Positions 1-8,239 of a stretch of 64,000 bases of DNA are shown one piece after another. The stretch is from Symsagittifera roscoffensis. Lineage: Eukaryota; Xenacoelomorpha; Acoela; Convolutidae. How positions within the stretch are numbered: the first letter of the stretch is position 1; each line of letters starts with the position of its first letter. The stretch spans positions 31,624,252 through 31,688,251 of the forward strand of contig NC_087065.1 of assembly GCF_963678635.1 (NCBI RefSeq). The letters run 5' to 3'. The notes under the pieces were generated by a model. It was not told the origin of the DNA. It saw nothing but the letters and a program-made list of their open reading frames with translations, and searched no databases. The position numbers and the translations under genes are program-made.

Positions 1-759
1 GAAAGCAATATCTTGGCTAAAAACAAAAATGAGGGCCTAAAATTAGTACAAACCGTACTCCCACATAAAGTACATTAGGTTGGAAACAAAAAATTGACTC
101 TGACTCAAAAATCGTTTTTTAACTTTATTTGTGAACAAAAAATTGTAAAAAAATCAAAAATTAAAAAATTTTTTGAAAAAAACGATTGTTTTGAAAAAGT
201 GCCAATTTTTAGCTGAAACTTTTCTTTTTAGCTAAGAAAGCCAGAGCAATGTTCTTAAAGCTCAAATAATTTAATTAAGCAAATTATTTTCAAGTTTTTT
301 CGTTAAAGGCTTTTATTTTGAAAAAGTATTCAAAAATGGGTAAAAAAAAGTCAAAAAAATTAATTTTCTCAGATTGAAAAACCTCCACTGCCATGATGAT
401 TAGTTCGTTCGATAGGACTACTGAGATCAATTTAGACGTATTTTCATAAGTATATCAAAATTTTTATTTATTTTTGAGAATTAAGCAAAATAAAAACTTT
501 TCCCAAATTGGGCAAAAAGCCCAAATTAGCCCAAACACCTGTTAAAAATTGTTGGGTCAAAAAGTCACAAAAGGAAACTCCTATTCGTTTGACATTTTAG
601 GGCCGCATGCAAAAAATTAGACCATTCTAACCTGACAATTTCGAGAATCGACTTTTTTGCAAAATTTCTCTATAGTCCATTTGAGGGATATTACTTGTAC
701 CGGTGGGGGCCCCTACCCCACCTCAAAAAATTTTGTAATGCTGGAACGCGGCCACCTAG
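1..759 (+). repeat. Unit U0, class 3, 3' part only
   Basis: This is the last 759 bp of a class 3 unit and matches the ends of U8-U14. It contains the class 3 hairpin H4 (502-527), the GCATGC box (605-610), terminal hairpin H1 type A (702-722) and CTAG (756-759). It joins a class 1 head, the only class 3-to-class 1 junction in the window. Confidence 0.92.
702..722. other. Terminal hairpin H1 type A (8 copies)
   Basis: The stem is GGTGGGG with CCCCACC, 7 bp, over a GCCCCTA loop; GGGCCC lies at the turn. It closes every class 3 unit. Copies are at 702-722, 20309-20329, 22522-22542, 24730-24749, 26949-26969, 29161-29181, 31376-31396 and 33594-33614. CTAG follows 33 bp after the stem in the copy at 702-722. 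Compared with type B, the changed bases in one arm are matched in the other. Confidence 0.85.
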
Positions 760-773
760 AGGAAATTGTTTCG

Positions 774-809
774 CCCCACCCACCCGACCTAAGCCTTTAC
801 CCACCCACC
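774..809 (-). other. G-quadruplex-capable block in the class 1 head
   Basis: Read on the minus strand, this 36-bp stretch has five runs of at least three G within G4 loop distances, as two clusters GGGTGGG and GGGTGGGTGGGG. It begins 15 bp after CTAG. Copies are at 5750-5785, 53474-53509, 58444-58480 and 63224-63259. Class 2 heads have only a weaker C-rich patch, and class 3 has none. Confidence 0.6.
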
Positions 810-1234
810 TGCTTAGTCAGGCAGCTTCCTCGTCGTTTTTTGAAATTTGGTTCATACCGTAGCTGGAATCGATTAATGGTTTTCCCTAATACATGAAACT
901 TTGACAGACAGATATCCAACTATTTGATAGAGCATTTTTCGAATCACTTCTTCGAATAGATTTTCAAAAAAAGCCTAAAAAAATCATGCGCTTTTATTAC
1001 ATATGTCATCGAAGCAAAAAGAGTACCGTGTTGGTTCCATAAATGGCTCCCACTACCCACAATGCTAAGATGCAGGAAAAATACCTTTCTATTAAATTTG
1101 AGATACAATGTCTCATGAAGGAAATGGAAACGCTATCCTAGGGTGCAGGTTTTCTGAAAAAATGGTATCAGCTGAAACATAACAGCACAACATAGCGGCT
1201 GCTCTCTATTTCTCTGCTCTTTATTCGAGGTCCC

Positions 1235-1276
1235 GGATGCCCCTACCTGGGACCACAAGGGTCCCAGGGCGCATCC
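1235..1276. other. Internal hairpin H2, class 1 form
   Basis: The outer stem GGATGC/GCATCC is followed by a C.C mismatch and two C-G pairs. The inner stem CTGGGACC/GGTCCCAG (8 bp) has loop ACAAG. Copies are at 1235-1276, 6214-6255, 53936-53977 and 63687-63728. The inner stem and loop match class 2 although the surrounding head sequence is unrelated. Confidence 0.85.
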
Positions 1277-1943
1277 TATAGGGATTAAAGCATCAAACGT
1301 ACAATCATGAAATGAGAAATTCTAATCACTTATTACAATGTTCCATATTTCATTTTGCTCAGCAATCAGTAAACTGTTGTATTTTTAACTTGAAGAGCCT
1401 ATTATATTATCAAACAAAATTTTTCGATAAAAATTACATTTTCTTTTAGTTTTTCAAACAATATTTTACAATTTGAAACAAAAAGAAACCTTGCATTTCT
1501 TTGCAGTAACTAAGTCAGTGCACTGTAGCTACACTAGTGAATGTAAAACATAGTTAAAAAAACGGACAACTGAATCTGGTTTTTTAAATTTAATGTTTTT
1601 TTGTTCGGCTTTTAAATAGGATCACGTCAATTAATAATTGAAATTGAGCAAAGACAAGAATATAACACTCGCAATTTTTGTTCAATATTGACTAGAAAAA
1701 TGATCAAACCACTCTATATTGCCTATGGCAAGCTCAAAACATCCATCAAAAACCACTTTTGTTCACTTTTAAAATTGAATTATTTTTCGACCAAAAAAAG
1801 TTAGAGATGAAATTGAAAAAAAAACGAAAATTTACTTAATTTGAAAAAATTGGTGTCAAACTGCCTTATCCATAGAAACACTTTCTATGAACCTATTCAG
1901 AAAGGTTTTGTTGAGCAATGCCGAAAAAATTACCCCTTTTGAG

Positions 1944-1999
1944 AAAAATTCAAAAAACACATTTTTGGTTAACTCAAAAAAGTGGAAAAAGTGGGAAAA
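1944..1999 (+). other. Helically phased A-tracts
   Basis: A-runs of 4-6 bases start at 1976, 1986 and 1996, exactly 10 bp apart, preceded by runs at 1944 and 1952 and a T-run at 1962. The element CAAAAAAGTGGAAAAA recurs in the sub-repeats of classes 1 and 2. A-tracts in phase with the helix bend DNA, so each sub-repeat is predicted to carry a bend. Confidence 0.55.
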
Positions 2000-2067
2000 G
2001 CGGTCTTCAAAACGAAACCATCCAAAAGTTGCATAACTAACTGCCATTCTTTTTAAAATTCAGACCC

Positions 2068-2589
2068 GCATGCAAAAAATAACGAAAATCCTACGGGAAC
2101 TTTTTGAGAACAGATTAGTTTCTCCGGAATTTTGGTAGTACTGTTTTTATTACTATAATTATAATTAAAGTCAAATCTAAAAGTCGTAAAAACTACAATT
2201 TTTAATCAATTTTGACAAATAAATGATCAAAACCCACTAAATTGGCTATGGCAAGTTCGAATATACCATCAGAAACCATTTTTTCCCACTTTTGAAAATT
2301 TTCATTTTTTTGAAAATTTATGTTGAGTCACAAACGGGAAAAACCATATTTTTTCAAAATGTCAAAAACAGTTGTTCTTTTCAAGTTAGTTCATAAGGTC
2401 ACATGTTATGAACCTGCTCAGAATGGTTCTCATGTTCAAAGCCATACAAATTACCCATTTTGAGAAAAATTCAAAAAACACCTTTTTGGTTAACTCAAAA
2501 AAGTGGAAAAAGTGGAGAAAGGTGTCTTCAAAACGAAACCATCCAAAAGTGGCATTAACTAACTGCCATTTTTTTGTGAATTCAGACCC
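2068..2589 (+). repeat. 520-bp sub-repeat, class 1 (second copy in U1)
   Basis: The sub-repeat runs from one GCATGC box to the next. The order is: GCATGCAAAAA box, ACTACAATTTTTA, CCCACTAAATTGGCTATGG, ACCATCAGAAACC, GTTGAGTCA, GAACCTG.TCAGAATGG, then phased A-tracts CAAAAAAGTGGAAAAAG. The next copy is 2590-3112. A diverged copy precedes (about 1545-2067) and a truncated one (3113 onward) ends at H1. Confidence 0.8.
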
Positions 2590-3209
2590 GCATGCAAAAA
2601 TTTACGAAAATCCTACGTGAAGTTTTTGAGAACAGATTAGTTTCTCGGGAATTTTGGTAGTACTATTTTTATTACTATAATAATAATTAAAGTCAAAACT
2701 AAAAGTGGTAAAAACTACAATTTTTAATCAATTTTGACAAATTAATGATCAAAACCCACTAAATTGGCTATGGCAAGTTCGAATGTACCATCAGAAACCA
2801 TTTTTTCCCATTTTTGAAAATTTTCATTTTTTTGAAATTAAATGTTGAGTCACAAACGGGAAAAAAACAAATTTTTTCAAAAAGTCAAAAAAAAATATTC
2901 CATTTAAACTAACTCATCAGGCCACACGTTAGGAACCTGTTCAGAATGGTTTCCATGATCAAAGCAGCAAAAGTCACCCATTTTGAGAAAAGTCGAAAAA
3001 ACACCTTTTTAGTTAACTCAAAAAAGTGGAAAAAGTGGGAAAAGGGGTCTTCAAAATGAAACCATCCAAAAATGGCATTAACAAACTGCCATTATTTTCC
3101 AAATTCAGACCCGCATGCAAAAAATTAGGAAATTCTGACGTGCGGTTTAGCAGAACTCGATAGTTACTAGGAATATTTACCACTGTAAAAAATTTATTGC
3201 CTTTTGACC

Positions 3210-3231
3210 GGAAGGGGCCCCTACCCCTTCC
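3210..3231. other. Terminal hairpin H1 type B (13 copies)
   Basis: The stem is GGAAGGGG with CCCCTTCC, 8 bp, over a CCCCTA loop. It ends class 1, class 1b and many class 2 units. Copies start at 3210, 8185, 15616, 18094, 36081, 38559, 43508, 45986, 53405, 55911, 58375 and 60679; the thirteenth position depends on how hybrid flanks are scored. CTAG follows 29 bp after the stem in the copies measured. The CCGG before the stem and ACGCG.CCA.CTAG after it are shared with type A. Confidence 0.85.
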
Positions 3232-3737
3232 TAATCGCTTTTTGTGCTACACGCGACCATCTAGCCGGTCAGGTCTGCGTCCCACCCGCCCTCCGTGACT
3301 AATCTTGCTTCCGAGAAAAAAATTTTCTTTCACCTTTACCCCATCTAAGGTCAGTTACTTTTGAAGAACCTCTTACGTGAAGCTTTCACACTCACATTCC
3401 GCCCTTCGAGCGCAATGGCAATGCTTATTTTTTTTCTAACTGAACTCCCCAAGACTGTTCCAATAAATAGAACATAACTATTGTGTTAATTTAAAACTGA
3501 CATGTCCGACTGTGACGACTTTTTTGTGTCGCCCATGTGTGCCACAACGGGACCACATGCGTTTCCCATTCAGATGGCGTCTCAATTTTCAAAATACTGA
3601 TTTGATTTATTTTTGCCGTCTTTTTAAAAATGAACGTATTACTTTATTCGAGTTCAAAAAATACCGAAAAACACCTAAAGATTGCAAGACAATTTTGTGA
3701 CTGTCGTCTAAATTTGTTCTCTTTGTTGGAGGTCAAT

Positions 3738-3778
3738 GATGCTCCCTAAGTGGGACCACAAGGGTCCCAGGGAGCATC
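3738..3778. other. Internal hairpin H2, class 2 form (15 copies)
   Basis: The outer stem GATGCTCCC/GGGAGCATC (9 bp) and inner stem TGGGACC/GGTCCCA (7 bp) are separated only by a TAAG bulge on the 5' side, with loop ACAAG. That makes a 16-bp stem in 41 bases. Copies start at 3738, 8718, 11194, 13671, 16149, 34134, 36614, 39085, 41561, 44041, 46518, 48993, 51461, 56447 and 61210. It is among the best-conserved blocks in the unit while adjacent A/T-tracts vary in length. No T-run follows, so it is not a simple terminator. Confidence 0.85.
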
Positions 3779-4343
3779 AGTAAAGGCTTTGGATAGTATG
3801 CCATTTTTGATTAAGACAAAATCTTTGACCAATTGTGTTTTTTTTCACAGTCCCTTATCCACTGCAAATGTAAAGACTAATTTTTGTTTGAAGTTTTAAA
3901 AAATAATAATAACCTTTTCATTTGTGATGACTCGTATCACTCATAAATCAAATAAAGACTGTGACTACCCTTCTCAAGCATGAAAATAAATCAAACAGAA
4001 AAAAACGATTCTGGTTATTTCACACTGCTTTTTTTGATCAATTTCAGATAGATTTTGAAAACTCCTTCTTCTAATTGTATGTCAGCCGAAAAAGAACAAA
4101 AATTACAAATTCAAACCATTTTGGTTAAATTAAGGCTCTTCACCCACCCAACTCGACTTTGCGAAGCTGAAACGAAAAATCGACAGCCCATTTTATAAGT
4201 TTTGTTTTGTTTTTTTAAACATGTCTCATATATTTTCAAAAGCAATTTATTAAAATTTAATTTTTTTACCAGAAAATTAAGACCGAAAAAAACCAGATTT
4301 TTCAATACTGTCAAAAAAAGGTGGCAAATAGTTTTACCAATGG

Positions 4344-4360
4344 AATCATAGTATATGATT
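4344..4360. other. Small AT hairpin in the class 2 body
   Basis: AATCATA/TATGATT is a 7-bp stem with a GTA loop. It is present in most class 2 units (for example 9326-9342). The loop is TTA in U24, one pair is lost in U7, and the stem is gone in U17. Confidence 0.5.
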
Positions 4361-5064
4361 AGGTACAAAATAGTTTTCATAACCATTGACTAGACGCTTA
4401 CTCAATTTGAGAAATGTCGTTAATAACTTTTTTGGAAACAAAAAAAACGGATAATGGAAAACTTTTCTTCAAACTTATAGAAAAGAAGTTTATGAGAAAA
4501 ACCATTATGAATATCACGTGTAAATGACGAGAGTCGATTCAGGTTACATGCAAAATTTCAGCAGAAACACTCAAGCCAATTTGAGAACGAAACAATTGTT
4601 CCAGAAATTGACAAAGTAGTATATACACCAATTTTACCATAAACCGTCAAAATAAAAAAATCACAAAAACTACAAATTTTATCCAATTTTGACTTTTAAA
4701 TACTCTATACCGACTAAATTGACTATGCTAAGCTCGAATCAACCATCAAAAACCATTTTTAATCGTTCTGAGTTTTTTAAGTTTTTTTCCATCAAAAAGT
4801 TGAGTCAGAAATGGGAAAAAGGTTATTTTTTCAGAAAAACAAAAAAAGTTGTTCAAAATCAACTAAAAATCTAAGCCACTATTTTTGAACCTGCTCAGAA
4901 TGGTTCTGGTGATCGAAGCCGTAAAAAGTACCCAATTCGAGGAAATTCGAAAAAACTCTTTTTTCAGCACTTTGAAAAAGTGGAAAAATGTAAAAAATAG
5001 TCTTCAAACAAATAGGATGAAAAAGTGATCAGTAAAAGCATCGATGCCGTGTCAAATGAGGATC

Positions 5065-5584
5065 GCATGCCAATTTTTGAAACAATCCAACGGGTTTTTT
5101 TTAAGAACGAAACCATTTTTTGACAATTTTAGTAGTAGTATTTACACTAATTAGTACCATATATGGTCAAAATTCAAAAATATAAAAAACTACAATTTTT
5201 ATCCAATTTTTACCTTCAAATACTCTATACCCACTAAATTGACTATCGGGAGCTCGAATCAACCATCAAAAACCACTTTTAATCACTTTCAAAATTTTTT
5301 ATTTTTAAAATCAAAATGTTGAGTCAGAAATAGGAAAAAACATTTTTTTTCAAAAAGTCAAAAAAAGTTGTCCCAATTGAATAAACTCACTAAGCCACAC
5401 TCTATGAACCTGTTCAGAATGGTTTTCATGACCAAAGCCGTAAAAAGAACCCAATTTGAGAAACTTCGAAAAATCATTTTTTAGTTAACTCAAAAAAGTG
5501 GAAAAATTGGGTAAAATGGGCTTCAAACCGATAGGATCGAAAAGTGACCTTTATAAGATATGATTGCCGTGTCAAATTAGGGCC
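5065..5584 (+). repeat. 520-bp sub-repeat, class 2 (in U2)
   Basis: The block order matches class 1 sub-repeats but with class-specific bases such as CCCACTAAATTGACTATCGG. The preceding copy is 4546-5064 and an older, more diverged one lies upstream of 4546. Class 1 and class 2 bodies therefore derive from the same ancestral 520-bp monomer. Confidence 0.8.
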
Positions 5585-5680
5585 GCATGCAAAAAATTAG
5601 AAAAATTCAACGAAACGTTTTTGAGAACTCGACAAATTTGGTCGTTTTGTTAAACGTTTAATTTTAGAAATTTTTTGTCC

Positions 5681-5702
5681 GGAAGGGGCCCCTTCCCCTT
5701 CC
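5681..5702. other. Terminal hairpin H1 type B' (palindromic form)
   Basis: This form has CCCCTT in place of CCCCTA. GGAAGGGGCCCCTTCC is then a perfect 16-bp palindrome, and a second CCCCTTCC arm is also available. Two alternative foldings compete for the GGAAGGGG arm. Copies are at 5681-5702, 10662-10683, 13139-13160, 41025-41046, 48463-48484, 50930-50951 and 63155-63176. All end class 2 units. Confidence 0.85.
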
Positions 5703-5735
5703 TAAATGCTTTTTGTGCTACACGCGACCATCTAG

Positions 5736-8239
5736 AGGAAATTGTTTCGCCCCACCCACCCGACCTAAGCCTTTACCCACCCACCTGATCAGTCAGTGCG
5801 CCTTCACGTCTTCTTTTGAAAATTGATTCATTCCGTAGCTGGAATCGATTAATGGTATTGCCTAAGAAATAAAAGATTGACAGACACGACTGTTTGATAG
5901 AGACTTTTTCGGATCTTTTTTTCTAATACATTTTCAAAATTATATCCTGAAAATAATCATGCGCCTTCATCACATATGTCATCGAAGGAAATAGAGTATC
6001 GTGTTGGTTCCATAAATGTATCCCAGTATCCACAATGCTAAGAAGCAGGAAAACTAAAATACCTTTCTATTAACATTTGAGATTCAATGTCTCCTGAAGG
6101 AAAAGAAAACGCTCTCCTAGGGTGCAAGTTTTCCGCAAAAACTGTATAAGCTGAAACATAACAGCACAACATATCGGCTGCTCTCTATTTCTCTGCTCTT
6201 TATTCGAGGTCCCGGATGCCCCTACCTGGGACCACAAGGGTCCCAGGGCGCATCCTATAGGGATTGAAGCATCAAACGTACAATCATGAAATGAGAAATT
6301 CTAATCACTTATTACAATTTTCCATATTTCATTTTGCTCAGCAATCAATAAACTGTTGTATTTTTAACTTGAAGAGCCTGTTATATTATCAAACAAAATT
6401 TTTCGATAAAAATTACATTTTTTTTAGTTTTTCAAACAAAATTTTCAAATTTGAAACAAAAGAAAACCCTGCATTTCTTTGCAGTAACTAAGTCAATGCA
6501 CTGTAGCTACACTAGTGAATGTAAAACATAGTTAAAAAAACGGACAACTGAATCTGGTTTTTTAAATTTAATGTTTTTTTGTTTGGCTTTTAAATAGGAT
6601 CACGTCAATTAATAATTGAAATTGAGCAAACAAGAATAAAACACTCGCAATTTTTGTTCAAAATTGACTAGAAAAATGATCAAACCACTCTATAGTGCCT
6701 ATGGCAAGCTCAAAACATCCATCAAAAACCACTTTTGTTCACTTTTAAAATTGAATTTTTTTTCGACCAAAAAAAGTTAGAGATGAAATTGAAAAAAAAC
6801 GAAAATTTACCTAATTTGAAAAAATTGGTGTCAAATTGCCTTATCCATAGAAACACTTTCTATGAACCTATTCAGAAAGGTTTTGTTGAGCAATGCCGAA
6901 AAAATTACCCCTTTTGAGAAAAATTCAAAAAACACATTTTTGGTTAACTCAAAAAAGTAGAAAAAGTGGGAAAAGGGGTCTTCAAAATGAAACCATCCAA
7001 AAGTGGCATTAACTAACTGCCATTTTTTTGTGAATTCAGACCCGCATACAAAAAATTACGAAGATCCTACGTGAAGTTTCCGAGAACAGATTAGTTTCTC
7101 TGGAATTTTGGTAGTACTAATTTCATTACTGTACTTATAATTAAAGTCAAATCAAAAAGTCGTAAAAACTTCAATTTTTAATCAATTTTGACAAATAAAT
7201 GATCAAAACCCAATAAATTGGCTATAGCAAGTTCGATTCTACCATCAGAAACCATTTTTTCCCATTTCTGAAAATTTTCATTTTTTAAAAAATAAATGTT
7301 GAATCACAAACGGGAAAAATCATACTTTTTCAAAAATTCAAAAAAAATTGATCCATTTAAACTAATTCATCAGGCAACACGTTAGGAACCTGTTCAGAAT
7401 GGTTTCCATGATCAAAGCAGCAAATGTCACCCATTTTGAGAAAAGTCGAAAAAACACCTTTTTAGTTAACTGAAAAAAGTGGAAAAAGTGGAGAAAGGGG
7501 TCTTCAAAACGAAACCATCCAAAAGTGGCATTAACTAACTGCCATTTTTTTGTGAATTCAGACCCGCATGCAAAAATTTACGAAAATCCTACGTGAAGTT
7601 TTTCAGAACAGATTAGTTTCTCGGGAATTTTGGTAGTACCATTTTTATTACTATAATTATAATTAAAGTCAAAACTAAAAGTCGTAAAAACTACAATTTT
7701 TAATCAATTTTGACAAATTAATGATCAAAACGCACTAAATTGGCTATGGCAAAATCGAATGTACCATCAGAAACCATTTTTTCCCATTTTTGAAAATTTT
7801 CATTTTTTTGAAATTAAATGTTGAGTCACAAACGGGAAAAAACAAAATTTTTCAAAAAGTCAAAAAAAATTGTTCCATTTAAACTTATCCATTAGGTCAC
7901 ACGTTGGGAACCTGTTCAGAATGGTTTTCATGATCATAGCAGCAAAATTTACCCATTTTGAGAAAAGTCAAAAAAACACCTTTTTAGTTAACTCAAAAAA
8001 GTGGAAAAAGTGGGAAAAAGGGTCTTCAAAATGAAACCATCCAAAAGTGGCATTAACAAACTGCCATTATTTTCTAAATTCAGACCCGCATGCAAAAAAT
8101 TAGGAAATTCTGACGTGCGGTTTTGCAGAAGTCGATAGTTTCTGGGCATTAGTAACAACGTAAAAAATTTTTTGCTTTTTGACCGGAAGGGGCCCCTACC
8201 CCTTCCTAATTTCTTTTTGTGCTACACGCGACCATCTAG
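5736..8239 (+). repeat. Unit U3, class 1, 2504 bp
   Basis: The class 1 head has its C-rich block at 5750-5785 and H2 at 6214-6255. The body has class 1 sub-repeats. H1 type B is at 8185-8206 and CTAG at 8236-8239. Its head closely matches the partial unit U27 at the right end of the window: both have the variant stretch reading TATTGCCTAAGAAATAAAAG, whereas U1 and U23 share a different version. Confidence 0.92.

Larger units (their letters stand above)
760..3264 (+). repeat. Unit U1, class 1, 2505 bp
   Basis: The class 1 head begins with AGGAAATTG and a C-rich block (774-809). H2 is at 1235-1276. The body holds three sub-repeats. The anchor GAACCT(A/G)(T/C)TCAG recurs at 1889, 2410 and 2933, and GCATGC recurs at 2068, 2590 and 3113. 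H1 type B is at 3210-3231 and CTAG at 3261-3264. U23, 52.7 kb away, is a near-copy from about base 880 onward. The first ~120 bp of the two heads differ, so U23 or U1 is a recombinant. Confidence 0.92.
3265..5735 (+). repeat. Unit U2, class 2, 2471 bp
   Basis: The linker after CTAG is CCGG, followed by TCAGGTCTGCG. The head (3300-3500) is among the more diverged class 2 heads: the H3 arm reads CGCCCTTCGAGCG instead of the CCCTACGGGC form. H2 is at 3738-3778. Sub-repeat boxes ACATGC/GCATGC lie at 4546, 5065 and 5585, 519-520 bp apart. H1 type B' (perfect palindrome form) is at 5681-5702 and CTAG at 5732-5735. A class 1 unit follows. Confidence 0.92.

Noticed and set aside
657-896. An ~80-100 codon frame spanning H1 and CTAG (also near 20264, 22477, 26904 and 31331)
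   Set aside because: It begins at TTG, runs through the hairpin and the module joint, and its C-terminus changes with whichever head follows. No domain is recognisable.
760-3264. Units as cut-and-paste transposons with terminal inverted repeats
   Set aside because: The sequence after CTAG is not the reverse complement of the sequence before the next CTAG, and no target-site duplication or transposase frame is visible.
3738-3778. H2 as an intrinsic transcription terminator
   Set aside because: No T-run follows the stem on either strand, and there is no upstream gene.
4731-4740. Pol III B-box-like AGCTCGAATC in sub-repeats
   Set aside because: It deviates from the GGTTCGAATCC consensus at the invariant start, has no convincing A-box at the right distance and no tRNA fold.
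4689-4874. A 61-codon frame repeated at the same place in many class 2 units (also near 14623, 17101, 35089, 37566, 42516, 47470, 49938, 57383 and 62162)
   Set aside because: It starts at TTG, sits in the sub-repeat, is lysine/phenylalanine-rich as A/T-tracts dictate, and is frameshifted by T-run length changes in U4, U5, U19 and U22. Recurrence follows from the repeat, not from coding.
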